64,000 nt of DNA from Halorubrum halodurans (GCF_002252985.1 NZ_NHPJ01000092.1:21629-85628), one strand, 5' to 3'. Positions 33,318-42,404 are shown, counted from the stretch's first letter. Notes: generated from the letters alone by a model not told the origin. Made by a program: numbers and translations.

Positions 33318-35903
33318 TCAGTCGAAGGCCGCCAGCCTGAGCACCCGCGCGAACTCGCCGATCGAGTCGTACCGCTCGTCCGGGTTCGGGTCGATGGCGC
33401 GGGTTATCGGTCGGTCGAGCGCCGACGGCACGCCGGCGTGCTCGCTCGGCTTCGCGGGCCGGTGGTCGGCTGGCGGGCTCCCGGTCGCGGCGTGATACGC
33501 GAGCGCGCCGAGCGCGTACGTGTCGGGTTTGCCCCGCCAGAGCGGCTCCTCGGAGTCGGAGAGCTGCTCGGGCGGGGTGTACGGCGAGGGCGCCCGCGTC
33601 CCGTGATCCGGCGTGTCCCGCACCGCCGAGAGGCCCCAATCGTCGACGAGGCCGGTCGGTTCCCCCGCCGACCCGAGGACGCGGATCGTCTCGGGCGAGA
33701 GGTAGTAGTGTCTGACCGTGTAGCGGCTGGCCTGCGACATCGCCTCGGCGGCGTCGACGACCGGCGACAGCCGGGCCGCGGGATCCGCGGGCGGGTCGTC
33801 GAGGAACTCGCCGAGCGTGGCGACGTCCCCGATCGGGTCGGTGAGCACCCACGGGTACGGCTCGGTTCCGGACCCGTACACCGTGACGATCCCGTCGTAG
33901 TGGCTGACGCTGCCCCAGTCGGTGGCGACGGAGCGGAACCGGTCGGCGAGCTCCCCGCCGTCCGCGGCGTCGGGAAGCGCCAGGACCCGCCCGTCGACGC
34001 CGTCGATCCGTTCGTCGGTGACGGCGTACGCCGCCAGCGGCCCGACGGACTCCAGCGGTTCGACCGACGAGAGCTCGTCCACCGCCGCGAGCAGCGCGTC
34101 GCCGTCCGCCGATCCGGCGTCGCTGTCGACTCGAGAGTCGTCGCCGTCGTCGCCCGCCGCGGCCGCCGCCGCAGTCGGCGACGTCGGCTCGCCGTCGACG
34201 CCGTCGTCCGCCGACGTCTCCCTCCCGGCGCTTCGCTCTCTCCCGGTGTCGCTCGTCGCCGGCTCGCCGGCTTTCGGTTCGCTCGCCGCGTTCGTCGTCG
34301 ACGGTCCCTCCGACGGGGAGGCGGCGTCCGGTCCCGCTCCCGACGACGCGTCGGTCGACCCCCCGCCGAGGAATCGGTACGCCGCGAGCGCGCCGACCGT
34401 GAGCCCGCCGGCCGCGCCGAGGAGCCCGATCGTCGGGATCCGACCGATCGGTCCGGTCGACCCCGCCCCGTCCGCCGTCGAGAGTTCCCCGGACTCGGCT
34501 CCGTCGGTCGACTCGGTCGACGGGTCGACATCGCCGTCGTCCCCGCCGCCCCCGTCCGTGGATCCGTCCGCGCCGGAGGAGCCTCCGGATCCCGTCGATC
34601 CGGACGGGGCGCTCCCGTCGCTGCCGGAACCGCCACCCTCCGCGAACTCGACGCCCGCCGCCACGTGGTGGTGTCCGAGCGTCCCGAGCGCCGTCCGTGA
34701 CCCGACGCCGTGGCCGTCATCCGCCAGGTCGACGACGGTCGGCGAGGAGAAGACCGCGTCCGTCGGGTCGTCGAAGAGCCACCGCCGTCCGCCGTCGTCG
34801 GTTTCGAACCCGTACACCTCCCCGGCAGCGTTGCCGACGAAGACGGTCCCCGCTCGGACCGTCGGCGAGGAGTTGACCTGGTCGCCGGTGTTCTTCGACC
34901 ACACCGGATCGCCGCCCTTGGCGTCGAGCGCGTACAGCGACCCGTCGACGGAGCCGACGTAGACCGTTCCGTCGACGACCGTCGGCGAGGAGACGACGCC
35001 GGCCACCCCGTCGGTCGTCCACCGCGCGTCGCCCGTCTCGGCGTCGAGCGCGTGGAGCCCGACGTCGACGCCGACGGATCCGACGTACACGGTTCCGTCG
35101 ACGACCGCCGGCGAGGAGAAGACGACGTCCTCGAGATCGGTACGCCAGGCCGTCGAACCCGCTTCGACGTCGACCGCGTACAGCCGCTCGTCGAACGAGC
35201 CGACGTACAGCGTCCCGTCGACGACCGCCGGCGACGAGGAGATCCCGCCCTCCGGGGACGTGACCCGCCACCGCTCCGTTCCGTCCGCCGTCGCGAGCGC
35301 GAGGACGTCGCCGGTTTCCGTCCCGACGTACAGCGTCTCGCCGTCGACGGCCGGCGAGGAGACGACGGCCGGCGACGGCGAGACGCGCCACGCCTCCGTA
35401 CCCTCCCCCCGGTCGAGCGCGACGATCGCGCCGGAGCTGGCGCCGACGAACACGCGATCGGTGATCACGGTCGGCGAGGAGACGATCCCGCCGTCCTCGC
35501 CGTCGCCGATCTCGAAGGACCACACGGACGACCCGTCCGTCGCGTCGACCGCGTACAGCGACCCGTCCGTGGATCCGACGTAGGCCACGCCGTCGACGAC
35601 CGTCGGCGACGAGGAGACCGCGTCTCCGGGCTCCGTGAACCGCCAGACTGAGTCGCCGGTCGCGGCATCGATCCCGTACAGCGACCCGTCGTCGGAGCCG
35701 ACACAGACGATCCGGTCCGGCACGTGGTTCGTCGCCGACGCGGTCGAGAGCCCTCCGGCGACCCCCCACGTCGAGACGCCGGCCGCCGACGACACGCCGG
35801 CCGTCCAGCGGAGCACGGACCGCCTGGTGAACCGATCCCGACGCACCGCCTCTCCGGCACCGTCCCGATCGCGACTCGCCGCCGATCCGTCGGGTCCCGT
35901 CAT
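33318..35903 (-). CDS. transmembrane PQQ-propeller / pseudokinase fusion
   Basis: An 861-residue protein. A twin-arginine motif at 26-32 (TRRSVLR) is followed by a hydrophobic stretch. Residues ~60-420 are about eight PQQ/quinoprotein-like propeller repeats (VVDGTVYVGSVDGSLYALDA and variants). A Gly/Ser/Asp linker leads to a helix, IGLLGAAGGLTVGALAAYRF (~489-508). After an Ala/Asp linker, residues ~640-861 resemble a protein-kinase C-lobe (YYLSPETIRVL, VDDWGLSAV, KPDTYALGALAYHAATG). The HRD and DFG motifs are altered (RHYYLSPE; DDWG) and no ATP-binding lysine lobe is obvious, so a pseudokinase is favoured. Topology would put the propeller outside and the kinase-like part inside. Confidence 0.78.
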   Translation of the reverse strand: MTGPDGSAASRDRDGAGEAVRRDRFTRRSVLRWTAGVSSAAGVSTWGVAGGLSTASATNHVPDRIVCVGSDDGSLYGIDAATGDSVWRFTEPGDAVSSSPTVVDGVAYVGSTDGSLYAVDATDGSSVWSFEIGDGEDGGIVSSPTVITDRVFVGASSGAIVALDRGEGTEAWRVSPSPAVVSSPAVDGETLYVGTETGDVLALATADGTERWRVTSPEGGISSSPAVVDGTLYVGSFDERLYAVDVEAGSTAWRTDLEDVVFSSPAVVDGTVYVGSVGVDVGLHALDAETGDARWTTDGVAGVVSSPTVVDGTVYVGSVDGSLYALDAKGGDPVWSKNTGDQVNSSPTVRAGTVFVGNAAGEVYGFETDDGGRRWLFDDPTDAVFSSPTVVDLADDGHGVGSRTALGTLGHHHVAAGVEFAEGGGSGSDGSAPSGSTGSGGSSGADGSTDGGGGDDGDVDPSTESTDGAESGELSTADGAGSTGPIGRIPTIGLLGAAGGLTVGALAAYRFLGGGSTDASSGAGPDAASPSEGPSTTNAASEPKAGEPATSDTGRERSAGRETSADDGVDGEPTSPTAAAAAAGDDGDDSRVDSDAGSADGDALLAAVDELSSVEPLESVGPLAAYAVTDERIDGVDGRVLALPDAADGGELADRFRSVATDWGSVSHYDGIVTVYGSGTEPYPWVLTDPIGDVATLGEFLDDPPADPAARLSPVVDAAEAMSQASRYTVRHYYLSPETIRVLGSAGEPTGLVDDWGLSAVRDTPDHGTRAPSPYTPPEQLSDSEEPLWRGKPDTYALGALAYHAATGSPPADHRPAKPSEHAGVPSALDRPITRAIDPNPDERYDSIGEFARVLRLAAFD

Positions 35904-36026
35904 GCCGAACAGTAGTCAGACCGATAGCATGAGTGTTTCCTCATCGGCCGGGACCGCCGTGACGCCACAAGAGCCATTCGGGTCCGCCACTGAGACGGTA
36001 CCGACGATCGATCGCGTCCACACGAC

Positions 36027-36866
36027 ATGAAACGCTACCCGCCGATCCCGGCCGTAGCCGACGCGTCCGAGGATCTCCTCACCGGCCACCTCTGGCTCCT
36101 CGAACTGATCGACGGCTGGCACCTCCGGTTCCGGATGGCCGACTCCGGGCTCATCCGGTTCGGCGACCGCGAGGCCGTCTACGACGACCCCGACGACCTC
36201 CCGGACGCGTACGGCCACGCGGTCCGACACGTCCGGGAGCGGTTCGACCGGGAGGCGCTCCGGAGCGCGGTCGACGACGTGACCGACGTCGTCTTCTTCG
36301 GCGTGGCTACCGGTCGGCGTCGGGTCGAGTACGACTGGGAGCGGCTCCCCTCGTTTCTCGGCCACGACGTGTGGTCCGAAACCGCGGGATCGTTCCGGCC
36401 GCCGGACGCCGCGGAGGCGATCTTCGAGCGACTCGGTCTCGATCCGGTGAACGCCGTCGAACGCGAGCGCCGCGCCCGCGACTTCGATCCCGAGTCGTAC
36501 GCGGTTCCGTCGTCGGCGTGGTACGACGGGCCCGCCGCGGGCGTCGTCGTCCGGAACAAGGCGGGCGGCCGGGGCGTGATCCGGAGACCGGAGCGGTCGA
36601 CGTCAGTGGACCGGGGGACGGTGGGTGCCGACCTCGTGGAGGCGGCCGCAACTCACGCGGATCGGGAGCGGCTGGTGCGGATCGTCGCCCGGATCAAGGA
36701 TCGCGGTGAACCGGTCACGGTCGACGCGCTCACGGAGCGGGCGTTCGAGGCGTTCCTCCGGGAGCGGCACCGGTTGGTCGCCGAGAACGGCGAGAACTGG
36801 GAGGCCTTCCGACCGGAATTCCGTACCCGGGCTCAGGCGTTCCTCGACGACGCTGAGGCCGGTTGA
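36027..36866 (+). CDS. RNA-ligase-like protein lacking catalytic residues
   Basis: A 279-residue protein whose overall pattern matches haloarchaeal RNA ligase-family proteins (covalent nucleotidyltransferase fold): MKRYPPIP, GHLWLLELIDGWHLRF, VVFFGVATG, PSFLGHDVW, WYDGPAAGVVVRNKAGG. The key residues are replaced: motif I KxDG reads LIDG (Leu27 for Lys), the motif III Glu is Val93, and the motif IV Glu is Ala171. Adenylate transfer should therefore be impossible. The C-terminal ~95 residues are helical. The reading frame is intact, so it may be a repurposed binding protein. It is divergent from the PQQ-pseudokinase, 123 bases away. Confidence 0.65.
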   Translation: MKRYPPIPAVADASEDLLTGHLWLLELIDGWHLRFRMADSGLIRFGDREAVYDDPDDLPDAYGHAVRHVRERFDREALRSAVDDVTDVVFFGVATGRRRVEYDWERLPSFLGHDVWSETAGSFRPPDAAEAIFERLGLDPVNAVERERRARDFDPESYAVPSSAWYDGPAAGVVVRNKAGGRGVIRRPERSTSVDRGTVGADLVEAAATHADRERLVRIVARIKDRGEPVTVDALTERAFEAFLRERHRLVAENGENWEAFRPEFRTRAQAFLDDAEAG

Positions 36867-36969
36867 GATCGACGGAGTAGTGAGCATTAGGAAGCCACCC
36901 GGCCAGACTCTTGAGTCTGCGTGGTGTGAAGAAATTGATGTAGGAACGATCTCGCGAGATCGTACACTC

Positions 36970-36976
36970 AGGATCT
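36970..36976. repeat. left target-site duplication of the first IS
   Basis: AGGATCT directly precedes the left inverted repeat and recurs at 37957-37963 directly after the right one, as expected of a 7-bp duplication made on insertion. Confidence 0.75.
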
Positions 36977-37956
36977 GGGCCTTGTTTAGACGGATAGACT
37001 CGGTCAGTCTGAGGAGTGTGTCACTAGTATCGTCATGCTAGTAGCTCTAACGAAGTGACAAATCTATAGGAAGTGAAGCGGGACGGATTGGGTGTGCAAA
37101 CCAAGACCTCCCGCTTCGCAGAGGCGGTTGTATCGCTCTCCAAAAAAGCCGTCGCTGGCGAGCCAGCTCCGGCATACCGGCCCGGAAAAGACGGGTATGC
37201 CGATTGGGTAATTCTCGCCATTCAAGGCTTCAAAGAGTATCTCCAACACGATTACAGGAAATTGATGGACGTTTTGCGAGAAATGCCGAGAGTTGCGAAA
37301 TCTCTCTGTTTGACGGTTAAGACACTCCCTCACTTCTCGACCGTGTGTGCACGAAAGCAAGCGATTCCGATGAAGCGGTGGCGAGCGATCCTCGACGCGT
37401 CGCTCGAAATGTACGAACTCGGAGATATACAAGCAATCGACGCAACCGGCGTGGATCGTATCCAAGCGAGCCAGCATTACGCGAAACGGACGGATTACAC
37501 GTTCAAGGCGGTCAAAACCACGTTGCTCATCGATTGTGAAACGAGTGCGATTCTAGACATACACTGTTCGATGAAACAACCGCACGATACACAGATCGGT
37601 TTACAGGTTTTGGTGCGGAATCTCGACGATCTGACGGCTGTAGCGGCTGATAAAGGATACGACTGGGAAGCACTTCGGACGAGGTTACGTGCTGAAAGTA
37701 TCACACCGCTGATTCCGCAACGCGGCCCCGGTTTCCGAGGCTGGGCGAGAAACTTACTTATCCACGACCGGGCGTATAATCAGCGTTCGAACGCTGAATC
37801 GGTGTTTTTCGGCTTACGGCAGCGATACGGTGAGACGCTGTGGGCGAGAACGTGGTTCGGTCAATTCCGCGAACTTGTCATGAAATCGGCGATGCGAAAC
37901 ATTGAACGCGCGATCGAGGGGGAAGACCGTTGAACGCTGGCGTCTAAACAAGGCCC
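36977..37956 (+). mobile_element. IS5-family insertion sequence (intact copy)
   Basis: A 980-bp element bounded by perfect 16-bp inverted repeats, GGGCCTTGTTTAGACG at 36977-36992 and its complement at 37941-37956, with AGGATCT target duplications outside. It carries one transposase gene. A decayed second copy lies at 43644-45563 in the opposite orientation. Perfect ends and matching duplications suggest recent insertion. Confidence 0.9.
37073..37933 (+). CDS. IS5-family transposase
   Basis: A DDE transposase of 286 residues from the GTG at 37073 (another in-frame GTG at 37094 would give a start at VQTKTSRFAEAV). Catalytic residues are visible as the Asp in AIDATG, the Asp in AADKGYDW and the Glu in SNAESVFFGLRQRYG, the IS5-type spacing with a YREF-like helix after it (WFGQFRELV). 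The reading frame is complete, so the element may be active. Confidence 0.88.
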   Translation: MKRDGLGVQTKTSRFAEAVVSLSKKAVAGEPAPAYRPGKDGYADWVILAIQGFKEYLQHDYRKLMDVLREMPRVAKSLCLTVKTLPHFSTVCARKQAIPMKRWRAILDASLEMYELGDIQAIDATGVDRIQASQHYAKRTDYTFKAVKTTLLIDCETSAILDIHCSMKQPHDTQIGLQVLVRNLDDLTAVAADKGYDWEALRTRLRAESITPLIPQRGPGFRGWARNLLIHDRAYNQRSNAESVFFGLRQRYGETLWARTWFGQFRELVMKSAMRNIERAIEGEDR

Positions 37957-37963
37957 AGGATCT
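37957..37963. repeat. right target-site duplication of the first IS
   Basis: AGGATCT, identical to 36970-36976. Confidence 0.75.
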
Positions 37964-38172
37964 GTGTTCGTGGAAGGTGACCAATCAGTACGGGAAGACC
38001 GACGATATTATTCGGGTCGCCGACAGACTCCAGACAACTTAATCCTATGTCATCGTCAGAATCCGAATCAGCCTCCAGATGGACGGAAATTGACGCCCTC
38101 GGCGATGTAGGAGAATGACCTCCTCCGATCTATGGACAACTGCTGATAAGATAGACGATATATAATCCAATC

Positions 38173-39633
38173 ATGTCGACCCTTCTTCGATCGGTTTTTT
38201 CAATCTTTTCAGGAAGATTGGCCAATATTCTGATAAGTCTGGGATTCACTCCGATACTGGTTCGGATCGTTTCTCAAGAACAGTACGGATTATACGTCAG
38301 CGTACTCGCCGGGTTCTCGATCTTCGCTCTTCTCGCCAAAGGAGGACTGTTCGATGCGAGTCGAAAGATCATCGCCGAGAACATCAAAGATCAAACAAAA
38401 ACGTCAGAGATCGTCTCAATATCTATGCTAATAAGTGTCGGATATGGGATCACTGCGGTGTCGATCGCTGCGATCGGGCTACGAGCCGAAGTAGTTCCGT
38501 CTCGTTACGTCCCATTCGTGTGGATTCTGCTGTTAGCGGTGGTTTTTGAAAATATCTTTAGTATCGTGAGAGGCACCTTCTATGGACAACAGCGGGAACA
38601 CGTGGCTGAAATTCTCAACGTCGGAAGACGGATTTTCTACGTGGTTATTGGGTTGAATCTGGCGTATATTGGGTATGACCTGATCGGGCTATTCGCTGCT
38701 TATAGCGTATCCTTCATCGTTGTTGGAGTGGTTGGGATCTTATATATTCTCAGACATTTCGAGTTCTCAGTCCCTTCCATCGAGAGCATCAAGAGACACG
38801 GACGAGAAGTAGCAACGTTCGGAGGGTTTCAGTTGATCGGAGGACTGAGTGCGGCCTTCTTGTATAAGGCGGATATTCTCCTCGTTGAGTACTTTCGAAC
38901 GTCCACGGCGACTGCGCTATACAACAGCGCGATCGTACCCGCTGAGATGATCTGGTTCATCCCGTCCGTCATCCAGCTTGCGTTCTTACAGCAGACTGCG
39001 AACCTCTGGGCGGAGGATGACATCGAAGGAATAAACGACCAGATCCGAACCGGGATCAAATACAGTATACTGGCCCTAACGCTGTTCGGTGTCGGTCTGT
39101 TCGCTCTCGCTGAACCGTTTCTCCAAGTCTACTTCGGCGAGAACTACGTTGCTGCCACTTCGACGTTGCGATTGCTCATCTTAGGAACGTTCTTTTTTGG
39201 AATCACTCGAGTGGTTGTTCCTGTCTTCCAGGCAACCGGGTGGGTGAGACATACGGAACTGATGACTGTCGGAGCTCTCCTACTCAACGTTCTGTTGAAC
39301 GTCGCTTTGGTCCCTCGTTATGGGATCATCGGTGCGGGGATCGGAACGTCGATATCGTACGTCATGCTGTTCGTCGGAAACGTCTGTATCTGGCTTTCTT
39401 CCCCATTCGAAGTGGTTTCACTCCGATGGATCACTCCACTCGTGCTTGCCCAGGGAGTATTCGCCATCGTGTTCTTCGCGACTGTGTTCAGCGTTGAGGT
39501 CTCACCATTGATCTCTCTGCTTGTGTTTCCGCCTTTGGGATTTGTGCTATTCATCGGGATCAACGTCGTCTTCGGACACATCCCGATACAGGAATTCCGA
39601 TCTCATGTCAGTACAGTCGTGAAGCGATTCTGA
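38173..39633 (+). CDS. oligosaccharide flippase family protein
   Basis: A 486-residue polysaccharide-biosynthesis (MOP superfamily, Wzx/RfbX-like) membrane protein with about fourteen helices, expected to move lipid-linked glycans across the membrane. Typical parts are the N-terminal NILISLGFTPILVRIVSQEQ, GGFQLIGGLSAAFLYKADIL and the mid-protein EPFLQVYFGENYVAA. G+C is clearly below the core genes. It opens a run of same-strand glycan genes ahead of two glycosyltransferases, fitting a variable N-glycan or surface-polysaccharide island. It could be the AglR-type step, but this is not certain. Confidence 0.88.
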   Translation: MSTLLRSVFSIFSGRLANILISLGFTPILVRIVSQEQYGLYVSVLAGFSIFALLAKGGLFDASRKIIAENIKDQTKTSEIVSISMLISVGYGITAVSIAAIGLRAEVVPSRYVPFVWILLLAVVFENIFSIVRGTFYGQQREHVAEILNVGRRIFYVVIGLNLAYIGYDLIGLFAAYSVSFIVVGVVGILYILRHFEFSVPSIESIKRHGREVATFGGFQLIGGLSAAFLYKADILLVEYFRTSTATALYNSAIVPAEMIWFIPSVIQLAFLQQTANLWAEDDIEGINDQIRTGIKYSILALTLFGVGLFALAEPFLQVYFGENYVAATSTLRLLILGTFFFGITRVVVPVFQATGWVRHTELMTVGALLLNVLLNVALVPRYGIIGAGIGTSISYVMLFVGNVCIWLSSPFEVVSLRWITPLVLAQGVFAIVFFATVFSVEVSPLISLLVFPPLGFVLFIGINVVFGHIPIQEFRSHVSTVVKRF

Positions 39634-39726
39634 GACGGAAAGTCGAGATTGAGGTATCACTCCGATCGCCATTCACAATCTATAACAACAGCTGCTTACG
39701 GATTAGTACATAGGCGAATTTGGGAT

Positions 39727-40932
39727 ATGGAACAGTTAGGAATCTTGTACTACGTTGACTCATTTCCAAAATTATCAGAGAGTTTCGTTCTAAACGAAAT
39801 AAGTGAACTCACACGCAGAGGACATGAGGTCGCTGTGTTCGCTCTGAAGGATCCGGGAGAGCGCACTACCCATGAGGAGTACGAAGATCTCGACGTTCCA
39901 GTCTACTATGGGAACGTCTCGTACACCGATTTCTCGGATCTATTTTCACGGAAAACCCTCAGGATGGCGACAGAGCACGTAACCGGCGGTCTCTTCACTC
40001 GACTTTCCTCTAAACAGGTCGGACATAACTTGTTATTAGGACGCCGATGTTCGGAGTTCATCGAGTTACTCGAGTTTAATATCGACATCATTCACGGCCA
40101 TTTCGCGAATCCCAGCAGGATTGGTGAAATGCTTGCTGCGAGACATCACGACATCCCATGTACGGTTACGGCTCATGCCGTTGAAATATTCAAGAAACCA
40201 AACGTCAGCCGAATACGCTACATCTGTGACGGGATGGATCACGTGATCGTTCCATCGGAATACAATCGTCGATACCTGCGCGAGGAGATTGGAGTACAGA
40301 ACGGTATCACGGTCGTTCCCGCGACATCACGGGTCGAAAAGTTCGAACCATCCGAACCCACAATCGAGAATAGACTCCTGACTGTCGCTCGATTAGTAGA
40401 AAAGAAAGGATATCCGTTCGCGATCGAGGCGGTAAACCATCTGGTCGAACAGGGATACGATATCGAATATCATATCATTGGAAGTGGAGACCAAGAGGAG
40501 CAACTACAACAGAAGGTGAAGAAACACGGTGTCGAAGATCACGTTGAATTTCTCGGGCATGTTTCGGACGAAACGTTGCGACGGGAATTAAGTGAAGCCT
40601 GCGTCTTTTTGCTCCCCTGTATCGTTGCCGAAGACGGTGATCGGGACGCGATGCCCGTCGCACTGAAAGAGGCGATGGCGTCTGAAACAGCATGTGTCTC
40701 AACGACAGTATCCGCCATACCAGAACTCATCACAAGTGGACATGATGGTCTACTCGTATCCCCAAGGAGATCCGGAGAATTAGCAACGGCTGTCCAAGAT
40801 CTTCTTGAAGACGCTGAAACGAGACGGAAAATAGCACAAAACGGACGAGATACGGTTCATACGAAGTTCGATATAAGCGACTCGGTGGATACGCTGTTAG
40901 AAGTGCTTGAGTCGTGTGTATGTTCTTCATAG
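39727..40932 (+). CDS. glycosyltransferase family 4
   Basis: A 401-residue GT-B retaining glycosyltransferase. The N-terminal half starts MEQLGILYYVDSFPKLSESF, a motif of GT4 enzymes of colanic-acid/exopolysaccharide type. The C-terminal half carries LLTVARLVEKKGYPFAIEAV, the nucleotide-sugar region and the E-x7-E-like DRDAMPVALKEAMASETA. It should add a sugar to a lipid-linked or free glycan; donor and acceptor are unknown. The ATG at 39727 is favoured over an upstream ATG at 39649. It lies 93 bases after the flippase. Confidence 0.88.
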   Translation: MEQLGILYYVDSFPKLSESFVLNEISELTRRGHEVAVFALKDPGERTTHEEYEDLDVPVYYGNVSYTDFSDLFSRKTLRMATEHVTGGLFTRLSSKQVGHNLLLGRRCSEFIELLEFNIDIIHGHFANPSRIGEMLAARHHDIPCTVTAHAVEIFKKPNVSRIRYICDGMDHVIVPSEYNRRYLREEIGVQNGITVVPATSRVEKFEPSEPTIENRLLTVARLVEKKGYPFAIEAVNHLVEQGYDIEYHIIGSGDQEEQLQQKVKKHGVEDHVEFLGHVSDETLRRELSEACVFLLPCIVAEDGDRDAMPVALKEAMASETACVSTTVSAIPELITSGHDGLLVSPRRSGELATAVQDLLEDAETRRKIAQNGRDTVHTKFDISDSVDTLLEVLESCVCSS

Positions 40933-40934
40933 AC

Positions 40935-41145
40935 TGCTCTGTTGAATCCACTGAAAGTGTAGGGATCAGCTCTAGTTTGATTAAACGAATAGCTGTTCTG
41001 ATTGATTTCTCGAACCGTGTTTTTCGGAACCGTCCTACTAACCGTCTACTGGCCGGCAGACCCGAGCGAAAGAACGATAGATTTGAAAAGAGACTTGGTT
41101 CGATCTAACGACGATCTCTTTGTCGTCATCGGATTCAACAGAGCG
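40935..41145. mobile_element. MITE-like element related to the nested IS
   Basis: A ~211-bp segment with terminal inverted repeats TGCTCTGTTGAATCC (40935-40949) and GGATTCAACAGAGC (41131-41144). These are the ends of the IS at 44507-45441. The right end extends the match inward (TTGAATCCGATGACG on the complement, as at 44513-44527). No coding sequence lies between. This is the structure of a nonautonomous derivative mobilised by that transposase. Target duplications are not recognisable. Confidence 0.65.
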
Positions 41146-41468
41146 ATACGGTCCTATAATATAACATGAATGAACACTCTTACGTAGCATATTGTTGATG
41201 GTACGCCATTCTGTGATTTGGATCTGTGTAGCAGAAACTCTAGTCAAGCCAAGAAGGCATTTAGATCGGTGTTTGTATACAGCCGTCAGAAAACTATAAC
41301 TATATCAACAATCTCTTACAGGAGAGTTCTTGTGGAATAGATTCACCAATGGGGAGAAATACATGTGGAGATGAGACAAGAACGTACTAAAAGAATAACA
41401 CTAGATATCCAAGCATCTCAGATAATGTATTAGGACACCGAGATCGAATCACATATACGATATAATTC
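41146..41468. other. A+T-rich noncoding stretch
   Basis: About 320 A+T-rich bases with no plausible coding frame. The last 30 bases (ACATATACGATATAATTC) probably hold the promoter for the glycosyltransferase at 41469. Nothing else is recognised. Confidence 0.4.
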
Positions 41469-42404
41469 ATGAATGGACGAACCTATGAAAATCCGATTGT
41501 AAGTATTGTTATTCCAGTTTACGAGCAACCTGACCTTCTAGTTGATGCTCTCAACAGCATCTCCAGGCAGACCTTTGATAATTACGAAGTGTTAGTTGTA
41601 GATGATTCGTCAAAGGAGAAATTCAAACCGATCATCGACAAGTATGATGACCGAGTTCGCCTTCTCACCCACGATGAGAATAAAGGTGCTGCTGAAGCTC
41701 GAAACACAGGTATCAATGTTGCTCGTGGTGAGTTTATCGCGTTCCTCGACGCTGACGATACGTGGGATCCAACGAAGTTAAAGAAACAGCTCAGGGAGTT
41801 TGAGAAGTCCGACAACTATCTCGGCTTAGTATACACTGGATTTGTACAGTACGAACTTGATGGAACCGAGTGGAAACGATACCCGGAGGCAAGTGGTGAC
41901 ATCTACATTGAAGAATTGGAACGCGATCGCATCCATCCAACGTCGACAGTGATGGTTCGTCAAGAATGTCTCGATCATGTCGGTGGATTCGATTCATCTT
42001 TACCGAGCCGCCAAGACTACGACCTCTGGATCCGCATCACGGAACACTATGAAGTCGGCCAGGTCGACGAAATTCTTGTCGATAAACGCGAGCAACCGGA
42101 CAGCATTTCGAAGGACTTCGAGAGTAGAATCAAAGGAGATCTCGCAGTGTTCGAAAAAGTCCAGAAACGGGCTGGTGATCTGGATCTCTGGACGCGCAAT
42201 CGAATCCTTTCGTACCACCATCACGTCATCGGGCGCGACTACGAATCAAACGACGATCGATTGCTAGCTCTGAAACATCTCGGACTCGCAATTCTGCGGT
42301 ATCCTGCGAGGCCATTTTCCTGGGTGATGTTTGTCATCGCATTACTGGGGATCAATAGAGATGGATGGTTGCTCACTTTCGTGAAAAGATACATTCGAGA
42401 ATGA
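41469..42404 (+). CDS. glycosyltransferase family 2
   Basis: A 311-residue GT-A enzyme. The nucleotide-sugar-binding start is NPIVSIVIPVYEQPDLLVDA, the DxD-type motif is AFLDADDTW near residue 98, and the acceptor-side acidic motif is PSRQDYDLWIRI. No strong membrane anchor exists except a weak hydrophobic C-terminal segment (FSWVMFVIALLGI). Low G+C, within the glycan island. It is convergent with the GT4 at 42424. Confidence 0.88.
   Translation: MNGRTYENPIVSIVIPVYEQPDLLVDALNSISRQTFDNYEVLVVDDSSKEKFKPIIDKYDDRVRLLTHDENKGAAEARNTGINVARGEFIAFLDADDTWDPTKLKKQLREFEKSDNYLGLVYTGFVQYELDGTEWKRYPEASGDIYIEELERDRIHPTSTVMVRQECLDHVGGFDSSLPSRQDYDLWIRITEHYEVGQVDEILVDKREQPDSISKDFESRIKGDLAVFEKVQKRAGDLDLWTRNRILSYHHHVIGRDYESNDDRLLALKHLGLAILRYPARPFSWVMFVIALLGINRDGWLLTFVKRYIRE

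Larger units (their letters stand above)
36939..38042 (+). pseudogene. gene remnant split by the IS element
   Basis: Removing the insertion sequence and one copy of its target duplication joins 36939-36976 to 37964-38042 in one open frame. It reads through NDLARSYTQDLCSWKVTNQY and then GKTDDIIRVADRLQTT before a TAA. The 5' end is missing (a TGA precedes it at 36936), so this was already a fragment or lost its start. The family is not recognised. Its A+T-richer codons match the glycosylation island, not the flanking core genes. Confidence 0.4.

Noticed and set aside
36027-36866. Active RNA ligase
   Set aside because: The motif I lysine and two motif glutamates are replaced, so the catalytic claim cannot be supported.
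38047-38118. A 23-codon frame starting MSSSESESASRW before the flippase
   Set aside because: Very short, no clear promoter or family; could be another remnant but cannot be supported.
40927-41153. 8-bp target duplications around the MITE-like element
   Set aside because: The flanking octamers (TCATAGAC and GATACGGT) do not match, so no duplication is claimed.
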